Assembly (NCBI GenBank): GCA_021296375.1
Contig: JAGWAQ010000034.1
Span: 1 to 17,001, forward strand
DNA: 17,001 nt
Direction: 5' to 3'
Origin: Alphaproteobacteria bacterium
GTDB taxonomy: Bacteria; Pseudomonadota; Alphaproteobacteria; Puniceispirillales; UBA1172
Shown here: in pieces, positions 1-6,894 of the stretch
Layout: the number at the start of each line of letters is the position of its first letter
Position numbering within the stretch: position 1 is the first letter of the stretch
Translations under genes and position numbers: made by a program
Notes under the pieces: model-generated
Database searches by the model: none
What the model was told of the DNA's origin: nothing
The model's input: only the letters and a program-made list of their open reading frames with translations

Positions 1-8
1 GATTGGCC

Positions 9-902
9 ATGCCCGCCCCAACAATCAAGCAACTTGAAGCTTTTGTGATGGTCGCCGCGCTAAAGATATTCCGCCGCGCCGCAGAAAAGCTCAACACCAC
101 TCAACCGAACATCTCAACCCGCATCGCCGGGCTGGAAACCTTGATCGGCAAAAGCCTGTTCAATCGCAACACGGGCGCGTTTCATCTGACCCCCGATGGC
201 GAAACCCTGCTCAGTCACGCCCGGGATGTGTTGGGGGCAATGGAGGGCTTTATGGCGGCGGCGGGGGAAAGCCAGCTGATCGAAGGCGTGCTTCGGCTCG
301 GGGTGTCGGAAATGGTGGTGCACACCTGGCTCAGCCCCTACCTGAAACGGCTCAAGGCCCATTTCCCCTATCTTCAGGTCGACCTGCAGGTTGATCTGTC
401 GACCAAATTATCGGCGCAATTGTTTGACCGCAATCTGGACCTGACGCTTCAGTCCGGGCCGTTTGAACGCAAGACCGCGGGCCGACTCCCCCTTGGCGCG
501 ACGCCCATGGTCTGGGTGGCGGCACCGGAATTAAACCTCGCCGGAACACCCCTTGACCTGGCGTCACTTTCGGGCCTGCCGGTCTTGACCCATGCCAAAG
601 GTACGTTGGCCTTTGACCAGATCACCGCCCATCTGGCGGACATACGCGCCACTTCCGTTCGCCTGACGCCCTCATCCAATCTCGCCGCCTGCTTGCAAAT
701 GACCATCGAAGGCCTGGGCATCGCCTGCCTGCCGAACGCCATGGTGACGGCGGATATTGCCGAAGGTCGGCTTGAGCTGCTGTCCGCCCGATGGACCCCT
801 GATGAGCTGAGCTTTGCGGCGCGTTATTTCGACGACACCGCCACCAGCTATGTCGCCAGCGCCGCCAAGATCGCCCAGCAAGTCGCCGCAGAACACCCCT
901 GA
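9..902 (+). CDS. LysR-family transcriptional regulator
   Basis: DNA-binding regulator of the LysR family, expected to bind upstream of target genes and respond to a small-molecule co-inducer. From the ATG at 9 it is 297 residues, normal for the family. An in-frame TTG at 3 adds two residues, and a start before the window cannot be excluded. The N-terminal winged helix-turn-helix covers about residues 5-64, with the recognisable stretches AAEKLNTTQPNIS and LETLIGKSLFNR followed by LTPDGETLL. A linker helix follows, then a periplasmic-binding-protein-like effector domain from about residue 90 to the end. The gene runs in the same direction as the cluster below it and is separated from hyuA by 110 bases that hold a palindrome and a candidate promoter, so it may control that cluster. 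LysR genes are more often divergent from their targets, so this is inference. Family call sure; target and ligand unknown. Confidence 0.93.
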   Translation: MPAPTIKQLEAFVMVAALKIFRRAAEKLNTTQPNISTRIAGLETLIGKSLFNRNTGAFHLTPDGETLLSHARDVLGAMEGFMAAAGESQLIEGVLRLGVSEMVVHTWLSPYLKRLKAHFPYLQVDLQVDLSTKLSAQLFDRNLDLTLQSGPFERKTAGRLPLGATPMVWVAAPELNLAGTPLDLASLSGLPVLTHAKGTLAFDQITAHLADIRATSVRLTPSSNLAACLQMTIEGLGIACLPNAMVTADIAEGRLELLSARWTPDELSFAARYFDDTATSYVASAAKIAQQVAAEHP

Positions 903-929
903 ACCGCGCCCGTTACTGATTTATTTTTC

Positions 930-944
930 TGATCATAAAGATCA
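930..944. promoter_or_regulatory. Palindromic operator candidate upstream of hyuA
   Basis: TGATC at 930-934 and GATCA at 940-944 form a perfect inverted repeat around the 5-base AT spacer ATAAA. It lies about 11 bases upstream of the candidate -35 box of hyuA, where a LysR-type activator would bind. LysR boxes are usually short, partly palindromic AT-rich sites of this sort, but binding by the upstream regulator is inference. Confidence 0.35.
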
Positions 945-955
945 CAATCAATAAT

Positions 956-984
956 TAGACGTTATACCTTACCTGCGCTACAGT
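956..984 (+). promoter_or_regulatory. Candidate sigma70-type promoter for hyuA
   Basis: TAGACG at 956-961 (4 of 6 to TTGACA) and TACAGT at 979-984 (4 of 6 to TATAAT) are 17 bases apart. Initiation would be near 991, giving a leader of about 22 bases before the preferred hyuA start. The boxes are weak, which fits a promoter needing an activator. Confidence 0.3.
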
Positions 985-1002
985 TTCCGCAACGCAAGTA
1001 AT

Positions 1003-1006
1003 GAGG
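1003..1006 (+). promoter_or_regulatory. Ribosome binding site deciding the hyuA start
   Basis: GAGG lies 6 bases before the ATG at 1013. In-frame ATGs at 1001 and 1007 have no purine-rich site at a workable distance, and the SD itself overlaps them, so 1013 is the better start. Confidence 0.55.
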
Positions 1007-1012
1007 ATGGTC

Positions 1013-3130
1013 ATGGCCCAGGAATCTGCAGGTTTGAACCGGTTGGGTGTCGATATTGGCGGCACCTTTACCGATGTCGTGCTGGAAACCCCGAAGGGGC
1101 GGTTTTCCACCAAAGTATTGACGACCTACGCGGCGCCGGAAGATGCGATTATCGACGGCATCAAGCAGGTGGCGGCAAAAGCGGACCTGCCCTTAAGCGG
1201 CATTGACCAGATCATCCATGGCACGACCCTCGCCACCAACGCGCTGATCGAACGGCGCGGGGCCAGGACCGCATTGGTCACCACCGAAGGTTTCCGTGAC
1301 GTCATCGAAATGCGCACCGAAAGCCGGTTTGAGCAATATGACCTCAACCTGACCCTGCCGGACCCCTTGCTGCCGCGCAACCGCCGCTACACGTTGCGGG
1401 AAAGGATGGACGCCAGGGGCCGGGTCCTGCGTCCCCTCAACCGCGCTGATGTCGAGGCGCTGGCGGAAGAACTGGCGGCGGCGGAATATGAAAGCATCGC
1501 CATTGGGCTGCTGCATTCCTATGCCAATGACGCCCATGAACGGCTTATCCGAGATGTCTTTGCGCAACGCCTGCCGGCGGTGACGCTGTCGCTGTCAAGC
1601 GAAGTCTCCCCCCAGATGCGGGAGTATGAACGCTTCAACACCACCATCGCCAACGCTTACATCAAGCCTTTGATGAAAAGCTACTTGAGCCGCCTGAAAG
1701 GCCGCCTGGCTGATGAAGGCGTCGGCTGTTCGATTTTCCTGATGCATTCCGGTGGCGGCATTATCTCGATCGAGAGCGCCGCGGAATTCCCTGTCCGTCT
1801 GGTGGAAAGCGGGCCTGCTGGCGGGGCGGTGTTTGCCGCCGATATCGCCGCCCGCCATGGTTTTGACAAAGTCCTATCCTTTGACATGGGCGGCACAACA
1901 GCAAAGATTTGCCTGATCAAAAACCAGACCCCGAAAACCGCCCGGGTGTTTGAGGTGGCGCGCACCTACCGCTTCAAGAAAGGGTCGGGCATGCCGATTT
2001 CAATCCCGGTGATTGATATGGTGGAAATTGGCGCTGGCGGCGGCTCGCTCGCCCATGTCGATATCCTGAACCAGATTCGCGTCGGGCCGGAAAGCGCCGG
2101 GTCTGAACCCGGGCCAGCCTGTTATGGCCGTGGCGGCACCCGCCCTGCCGTGACCGACGCAGACCTTGTCCTGGGCAAGCTTGACCCTGGCAATTTTGCC
2201 GGCGGCTCGATCCCTCTTTCGGTTGAAGAATCCGCATCCGCGCTGACCACCCATATCGGCGCAACGCTGGAGATGGACAGCACCGAAGCGGCATGGGGCC
2301 TGGCGGAAGTGGTCGATGAAAACATGGCCAACGCCGCCCGTGTTCACGCGGTTGAAAACGGCGAGGACCTGTCGGAATACACCATGATCGCGTTCGGAGG
2401 AGCGGCGCCACTTCACGCCGGTCGACTTGCCGAAAAGCTCGGGATTGACCGTTGCCTCGTGCCGGAAGGCGCCGGGGTCGGCTCTGCCATCGGGTTCCTG
2501 CGGGCGCCGTTCAGTTTTGAAGCCAATCGGTCAATCTTCATGACCATCTCGCGGTTCGACGCCGAAACCGTCGGCACGTTGTTCACGGACATGGAAAGCG
2601 AAGCCACCGGTTTTGTCCGATCATGTGACGCCACGGCCGAAATTCTGGCCGATTACAAAGTCTATATGCGTTACGCCGGGCAAGGCTGGGAAATCCCCGT
2701 AAGCTTGACCCCTGATGAGGCCCATCACGCCGATGCCGCGACCTTCAAAAAGCATTTTGAAACCGAATACGAAAAGCTCTTCGGGCGGGCGGTTGAAGGC
2801 ATGGAGATCGAGATCACCGTCTGGTCGGTGAACGCCTATACCCCCATTCCGCCGGTGGCGGAAATAGCCCCCATCACCAGGACCAGCGATGCCGCCCCTG
2901 ACGGCGCAAGAAAGCTGTTTGACCCGGCCCTTGGCGAAACTGTTTCCGCCGGAGTTTATGAACGCCGACGCCTGACCCCGGGGGCCGCGCTCAACGGCCC
3001 CGCCGTCATCACCGAAGATGAAACCACCGTCATCGTGCCGTCAAGCCGCATGGCGGTGGCCCGCGACGACGGCTGCATTGACATCAACGTAAAGCATCAG
3101 GATTTCACCGTCGAGGCTGACCATGACTAA
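1013..3130 (+). CDS. hyuA: Hydantoinase A / 5-oxoprolinase family subunit (HyuA-like)
   Basis: ATP-using subunit of the hydantoinase/oxoprolinase/acetone carboxylase family. In characterised members the A subunit phosphorylates a cyclic amide or ketone and works with the B subunit to open or convert it in the cytoplasm. The 705-residue protein shows the ASKHA-type phosphate-binding motif GVDIGGTFTD (residues 12-21), HGTTLATNALIERRG (69-83), ESGPAGG (265-271) and DMGGTTAK (291-298). The C-terminal half has a GPACYG segment and an AFGGAAPLHA segment, and a Hydant_A C-terminal domain follows. The length is normal for a separate A subunit. In-frame ATGs at 1001 and 1007 would add four or two residues; 1013 is chosen for its Shine-Dalgarno. 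The end overlaps hyuB by 8 bases, so the two are almost certainly co-translated. The substrate (hydantoin, lactam, oxoproline or other) cannot be read from the sequence. Confidence 0.93.
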   Translation: MAQESAGLNRLGVDIGGTFTDVVLETPKGRFSTKVLTTYAAPEDAIIDGIKQVAAKADLPLSGIDQIIHGTTLATNALIERRGARTALVTTEGFRDVIEMRTESRFEQYDLNLTLPDPLLPRNRRYTLRERMDARGRVLRPLNRADVEALAEELAAAEYESIAIGLLHSYANDAHERLIRDVFAQRLPAVTLSLSSEVSPQMREYERFNTTIANAYIKPLMKSYLSRLKGRLADEGVGCSIFLMHSGGGIISIESAAEFPVRLVESGPAGGAVFAADIAARHGFDKVLSFDMGGTTAKICLIKNQTPKTARVFEVARTYRFKKGSGMPISIPVIDMVEIGAGGGSLAHVDILNQIRVGPESAGSEPGPACYGRGGTRPAVTDADLVLGKLDPGNFAGGSIPLSVEESASALTTHIGATLEMDSTEAAWGLAEVVDENMANAARVHAVENGEDLSEYTMIAFGGAAPLHAGRLAEKLGIDRCLVPEGAGVGSAIGFLRAPFSFEANRSIFMTISRFDAETVGTLFTDMESEATGFVRSCDATAEILADYKVYMRYAGQGWEIPVSLTPDEAHHADAATFKKHFETEYEKLFGRAVEGMEIEITVWSVNAYTPIPPVAEIAPITRTSDAAPDGARKLFDPALGETVSAGVYERRRLTPGAALNGPAVITEDETTVIVPSSRMAVARDDGCIDINVKHQDFTVEADHD

Positions 3131-4865
3131 TTCAACTTCACGTCCCCAAAACCTGTCCAACGTCGCCTATCAGGTGATGTGGAACCGCCTGATTTCTGTT
3201 GTCGAAGAACAAGCCATGGCGCTGGTGCGAACGGCGTTTTCAACATCAGTGCGTGAGGCGGGGGACCTGTCCGCCGGTGTTTATGACGCCAATGGCCAAA
3301 TGCTGGCGCAGGCCGTCACCGGCACCCCGGGGCATGTCAATGCCATGGCCGATGCCGTCGCTCATTTCATCCGCCGTATTGGCCGCCAGAATATCAGGGA
3401 AGGGGATGTTTACATCACCAACGACCCCTGGGAAGGCACCGGCCACCTGCATGACATCACCATGGTGACGCCATCGTTCCACAACGGGAAATTTGTCGGG
3501 TTCTTTGCCTGCACCGCCCATGTTGTTGATATCGGCGGCCGCGGCTTCGGGGCCGATGGAAACTCTGTTTATGAAGAGGGCTTGTACCTGCCGATCATGA
3601 AGCTGATTGATCAGGGTGAGGTTGACGCCACCATGATCCGCATTATCCGTGGCAATGTTCGCCAGCCCGACCAGTTGATCGGTGATATTTTCGCCCTCGT
3701 CACCTGCAACGAGATTGGCCACCGTCGCCTGATCGACATGATGAAGGAATTTGAGCTTGACGACCTGACGGGGATTGCTGATTTCATCCTGACCAATTCC
3801 CGCATCGCCACCCTTGAGCGGATCAACGCGCTCAAGCCGGGACGCGCAGAAGGCGCCATGCGGATTGACGGCTACGACACGCCGATCGACCTGAAGGTTA
3901 AGGTCAGCTTTGAGAAAGATCGGGTGTTCTGTGACTTTGACGGCACGTCAGGGCTCGATAAAAAAGGCATCAATTGCCCCATGGTCTACACCAAAGCCTA
4001 TGCCTGTTACGCCCTGAAATGCGCCATCGCGCCAGAGATTCCGAACAATGCCGCGTCGCTGGCCCCGTTTGAGATCGTCGCGCCGGAAAACACCATCGTC
4101 AATGCCGTGCACCCGGCCCCTGTCGCCCTGCGGCATATCATCGGGCATATGGTGCCGGATACGATTTATGACGCGATGGATAAACTCCTGCCCAGGACGG
4201 TTCCCGCTGAAGGCGCCGGGTGCTTGTGCAATTTCCAGGTCTCGCTCCGTCCCCGCACCGATGACGCTGGCCCTGAAGACCCTGCCCTTAACGATGCCGT
4301 GCGCGCCGAAGTGCTGACGTTCAATTCCGGCGGGTCAGGCGCGCGCCCTCAACTCGATGGCATGAACGCCACCGCCTTTCCGTCGGGCGTCATGACAATG
4401 CCGGTTGAAGCGACGGAACAGGTGGGCCCGGTCATCATCTGGCGGAAAGAGCTGCGCCCCGATAGTGGCGGCGCGGGCCAACACCGTGGCGGCCTTGGCC
4501 AGTTCATGGAAGTCGGCGCCCGTGAAGGCCATGAATTTGATATTCAGGCGATGTTTGATCGCGTCAATCACCCTGCCCGCGGGCGTCAGGGAGGGCATGA
4601 CGGCGCCGCCACCACCATCGCCCGGGATGACGGCACCACCATGAGGGGCAAAGGCAAGCAGTTTGTCCCTCATGGCCGCAAGGTGATGATGGCCTTCCCT
4701 GGCGGGGCGGGTTATGGCGCCCCCGAACATCGCCCCCTGGACCTCGTTAAACGTGACCTTGCGCTGGGGTATATTTCGGCCAAGGCCGCTGAACGTGATT
4801 ACGGCATGACTGCCGATGACATTGCCGATGTGCTGGCGCGCGCCAAACACGGGGACATGTTCTGA
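3123..4865 (+). CDS. hyuB: Hydantoinase B / 5-oxoprolinase family subunit (HyuB-like)
   Basis: Partner of HyuA, the hydrolytic or converting subunit of the ATP-dependent hydantoinase/oxoprolinase/acetone carboxylase family. The 580 residues match the usual length. Family segments visible are AFSTSVREAGDLSAGVYD (38-55), GDVYITNDPWEGTGHLHD (94-111) and TAHVVDIGGRG (131-141), with PDSGGAGQHRGGLGQ and GGAGYG near the C-terminus. H108, D111 and H133 have the same +3 and +25 spacing that I recall for the Mn ligands of the acetone carboxylase alpha subunit, so a metal site is likely. GAGG at 3113-3116 precedes the ATG at 3123, which lies inside the hyuA stop region. The next gene starts 10 bases after the stop. 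Function within the family (hydantoin, lactam, oxoproline) is open; acetone carboxylase proper is unlikely because no gamma subunit gene follows. Confidence 0.92.
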   Translation: MTNSTSRPQNLSNVAYQVMWNRLISVVEEQAMALVRTAFSTSVREAGDLSAGVYDANGQMLAQAVTGTPGHVNAMADAVAHFIRRIGRQNIREGDVYITNDPWEGTGHLHDITMVTPSFHNGKFVGFFACTAHVVDIGGRGFGADGNSVYEEGLYLPIMKLIDQGEVDATMIRIIRGNVRQPDQLIGDIFALVTCNEIGHRRLIDMMKEFELDDLTGIADFILTNSRIATLERINALKPGRAEGAMRIDGYDTPIDLKVKVSFEKDRVFCDFDGTSGLDKKGINCPMVYTKAYACYALKCAIAPEIPNNAASLAPFEIVAPENTIVNAVHPAPVALRHIIGHMVPDTIYDAMDKLLPRTVPAEGAGCLCNFQVSLRPRTDDAGPEDPALNDAVRAEVLTFNSGGSGARPQLDGMNATAFPSGVMTMPVEATEQVGPVIIWRKELRPDSGGAGQHRGGLGQFMEVGAREGHEFDIQAMFDRVNHPARGRQGGHDGAATTIARDDGTTMRGKGKQFVPHGRKVMMAFPGGAGYGAPEHRPLDLVKRDLALGYISAKAAERDYGMTADDIADVLARAKHGDMF

Positions 4866-4870
4866 GGAGA
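4863..4870 (+). promoter_or_regulatory. Strong ribosome binding site for the aldolase gene, overlapping the hyuB stop
   Basis: TGAGGAGA contains the hyuB stop codon and a near-ideal Shine-Dalgarno 5 bases before ATG 4876. It supports that start over an in-frame ATG at 4816 inside hyuB, and it implies translational coupling. Confidence 0.6.
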
Positions 4871-4875
4871 TCATC

Positions 4876-5643
4876 ATGAGCTTAACCCCCACCAACCCCT
4901 TCCTGGCGGCGATTAAATCCGGCACCCCGCAGATCGGCCTGTGGCTGTCGCTGGCCAATCCTTTTTCAGCAGAAGCCATTGCCAGCGCCGGTTTTGACTG
5001 GGTGCTGGTGGACATGGAACATTCGCCGAATGACCTGCGGTCCGTGGTGGCGCAACTGCAGGTTTTTGCTGCTTTTGACACCACCGCCATTGTTCGGCCG
5101 GCATGGAATGACGCGGTGCTGGTCAAGCGTCTGCTGGATAGCGGGGCGGAAGGATTGCTCTTCCCCATGGTGCAAACCGCTGATGAAGCGGCGGCGGCCG
5201 TCGCCGCCACACGTTACCCGCCACGCGGCATTCGCGGCGTATCCGGCACCACCCGCGCCAATCACTTTGGCCGCCGTGAAGATTATTTCACCCGCATCGA
5301 AGATGAAACCGCGGTGATTGTTCAGGTCGAAACCCGATCTGCCCTGGCGCAAGCCGAAGCGATCGCCGCCACCGGCGGGGTTGATGGCGTGTTTTTTGGC
5401 CCGGCGGATATCGCCGCGGATATGGGCCTCCTGGGCCAGCCAAACCACCCTGATGTCTGGGCCGCGATCCGCCCTGTCGCCACTGCCCTGATGGCGAAAA
5501 ATATTCCCGTCGGCACGCTGGTGATGGACCCGGCTTTTGCCAAAGGCTTGATCACCGAAGGCTTCAGCTTTGTGGCCTGCGGCTCCGATGCAGGTCTGCT
5601 CGCCCGCGCCGCCGACAATTTGCTAAAAACCATGACCTCTTAA
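4876..5643 (+). CDS. HpcH/HpaI family class II aldolase
   Basis: Metal-dependent class II aldolase. Characterised relatives cleave 4-hydroxy-2-oxoacids reversibly to pyruvate plus an aldehyde (HpaI, GarL, RhmA). The protein has 255 residues, close to the family norm. The expected catalytic and metal residues are all present: H49 in VDMEHSPND, R74 in VRPAWND, E152 in VQVETRS and D178 in FFGPADIAADMG; the loop RGIRGVSGTTRAN is also typical. The start at 4876 is fixed by the strong RBS overlapping the hyuB stop. An upstream in-frame ATG at 4816 lies within hyuB and would add 20 unlikely residues. It sits between hyuB and the SDR gene in one transcription unit. The substrate is unknown. The nearby pathway ends in glyoxylate, a possible aldehyde partner, but that is inference. 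A citrate-lyase-like HpcH activity is less likely. Confidence 0.9.
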   Translation: MSLTPTNPFLAAIKSGTPQIGLWLSLANPFSAEAIASAGFDWVLVDMEHSPNDLRSVVAQLQVFAAFDTTAIVRPAWNDAVLVKRLLDSGAEGLLFPMVQTADEAAAAVAATRYPPRGIRGVSGTTRANHFGRREDYFTRIEDETAVIVQVETRSALAQAEAIAATGGVDGVFFGPADIAADMGLLGQPNHPDVWAAIRPVATALMAKNIPVGTLVMDPAFAKGLITEGFSFVACGSDAGLLARAADNLLKTMTS

Positions 5644-5676
5644 CGGACATAACCCCTTAACCGAAAGGACCTTCCC

Positions 5677-6378
5677 ATGGACAAGAAAACAGCGCTCATC
5701 ATTGGTGGCGGCAGTGGCATTGGCGCCGACGCAGCCCGCAAACTGGCCGAAAGCGGCTATAACGTCGCCGTCATGTCATCATCAGGCAAGGGCGAGGCGC
5801 TGGGCAATGCCCTCGGCGGTCTCGGCTACACCGGCTCAAACCTTGTGCCTGCTGATCTCGAAGGCTTTGTCAATGCGGTGATGGATAAATACGGCCGCAT
5901 CGATGGCGTCGTCAATTGCGCTGGCCATGGCCCAAAAGGCGAGCTGCTGGATATTTCCGATGACGACTGGCACCTCGGCATGGATTACTACCTGACCAAT
6001 GTCATCCGCTCGACACGTCTGGTCCAGCCGATTATGGCAAAGCAGGCGGGTGGCTCGATCGTCAATATCTCGACCTTTGCGGTGTTTGAACCTGACCCTG
6101 ATTTCCCCACCTCCGCTGTATTCCGCGCCGGTCTGGCCACCTACACCAAACTGTTCAGCACCAGATACGCATCGCAAAACATCCGCATGAACAATGTGCT
6201 GCCGGGGTTCATCGACAGCCTTCCTGAAAAGCAGGATCGCCTTGATCGCATTCCCGCTGGCCGTTACGCCAATGTCGCGGAATTGTCGAATGTCGTCCGT
6301 TTCCTGATCTCCGATGAATCGAGCTACATCACTGGGCAAAACCTGCGGGTCGATGGCGGCTTGACGCAATCGGTTTAA
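5677..6378 (+). CDS. SDR-fold protein with altered active site
   Basis: Short-chain dehydrogenase/reductase family protein of 233 residues, cytoplasmic. The nucleotide-binding motif GGGSGIG (10-16) opens the Rossmann fold, followed by VNCAGHG (79-85), N108, and S132 in VNIS. The C-terminal YITGQNLRVDGG (217-228) is typical of SDRs. The odd point is the catalytic region. Aligning R150-A-G-L with the usual K-A-A-L puts S146 where Tyr should be and R150 in place of Lys, so the YxxxK pair is missing. The second half is otherwise intact and the frame is open, so this is not a decayed gene. It may bind NAD(P) but use different chemistry, or be a non-classical SDR. GAAAGGA (5663-5669) is a good RBS. 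It follows the aldolase gene by 33 bases and is likely in the same operon. Its partner substrate is unknown. Confidence 0.85.
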   Translation: MDKKTALIIGGGSGIGADAARKLAESGYNVAVMSSSGKGEALGNALGGLGYTGSNLVPADLEGFVNAVMDKYGRIDGVVNCAGHGPKGELLDISDDDWHLGMDYYLTNVIRSTRLVQPIMAKQAGGSIVNISTFAVFEPDPDFPTSAVFRAGLATYTKLFSTRYASQNIRMNNVLPGFIDSLPEKQDRLDRIPAGRYANVAELSNVVRFLISDESSYITGQNLRVDGGLTQSV

Positions 6379-6421
6379 CAGGGGCCCTTTAACAGGTGGG
6401 GCCGTTTAACAGGGGGCCCCC
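6374..6421. repeat. Three imperfect direct repeats at the SDR stop codon
   Basis: The unit TTTAACAGG followed by a G/C run occurs three times, starting at 6374, 6388 and 6405. The first copy contains the SDR stop codon TAA (6376-6378). The third ends in the perfect 12-base palindrome AGGGGGCCCCCT (6411-6422). The copies differ only in the length and interruption of the G/C run. It looks like local slippage duplication, and function is unknown. Confidence 0.7.
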
Positions 6422-6463
6422 TTATGCCGCCGAAATCTCCCCTCTTGCGGTGAGCGGATAATG

Positions 6464-6491
6464 CTTGCCCTCGGCCCGGGCTGAGGGCAAG
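6464..6491 (+). promoter_or_regulatory. Strong GC-rich hairpin between the hyu and uraH blocks
   Basis: CTTGCCCTC (6464-6472) pairs perfectly with GAGGGCAAG (6483-6491). A G-T wobble and two more G-C pairs extend it to about 12 pairs with a CCGG tetraloop. No T-run follows, so it is not a standard rho-independent terminator. It could be a transcript-stabilising or attenuating structure, or a boundary between two transcription units. A -10-like GATAAT lies just upstream at 6457-6462, without a recognisable -35 box. Confidence 0.5.
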
Positions 6492-6535
6492 ATATAGAGA
6501 CTTTAGATTTCAGAAAATGTTAGGGGAGCGTTGCC

Positions 6536-6892
6536 ATGTCAAAAGGGTATTTGACCACACATGTGCTGAACACCGCGCTTGGCATTCCCGCCGAAGGCAT
6601 CACCATCACGGCCTATCGCGTTGCGGATGGCAAGCGGGACGAACTGGCGCGTATGACCACCAATACCGATGGTCGTACCGACAGCCCGATATTGCCTGAA
6701 GGGGAATTTCCCGCCGGTGATTACTGGCTGATCTTTGACGTCGGGCCGTATATTGCCCGCCACTTCCCTGACCAGGGCAAACCGTTTTATGACCAGATCC
6801 CCGTGCCGTTCAGCACCACCGATGGCGATGCCCATTATCATGTGCCGTTGCTGCTGTCGCCCTATGGCTATTCAACCTATCGCGGAAGCTGA
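6536..6892 (+). CDS. uraH: 5-hydroxyisourate hydrolase (transthyretin-like)
   Basis: Hydrolyses 5-hydroxyisourate, the product of urate oxidase, to OHCU, in the second step of urate breakdown. The 118-residue protein is a complete transthyretin-fold enzyme. It has the N-terminal LTTHVLNT with H9, R47 in NTDGRTD, and the C-terminal signature HVPLLLSPYGYSTYRGS with H102 and the terminal Y115-R-G-S. These residues correspond to the known catalytic set of HIU hydrolases. No signal peptide is visible, so it is cytoplasmic. GGGGAG at 6523-6528 is the RBS. It is the first gene of the purine operon and stops two bases before puuD, whose product makes its substrate. Very sure. Confidence 0.96.
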   Translation: MSKGYLTTHVLNTALGIPAEGITITAYRVADGKRDELARMTTNTDGRTDSPILPEGEFPAGDYWLIFDVGPYIARHFPDQGKPFYDQIPVPFSTTDGDAHYHVPLLLSPYGYSTYRGS

Positions 6893-6894
6893 AC

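Noticed and set aside
4335..5210. Antisense open frame (291 codons) across the hyuB/aldolase junction
   Set aside because: It spans two well-supported + strand genes and has low-complexity Ala/Ser composition without motifs.
6450..6461. GTGAGCGGATAA, identical to 12 bases of the E. coli lac operator
   Set aside because: The second half of the operator is absent and no LacI-family gene is present, so a chance match is likely; at most the GATAAT part is a -10 box.
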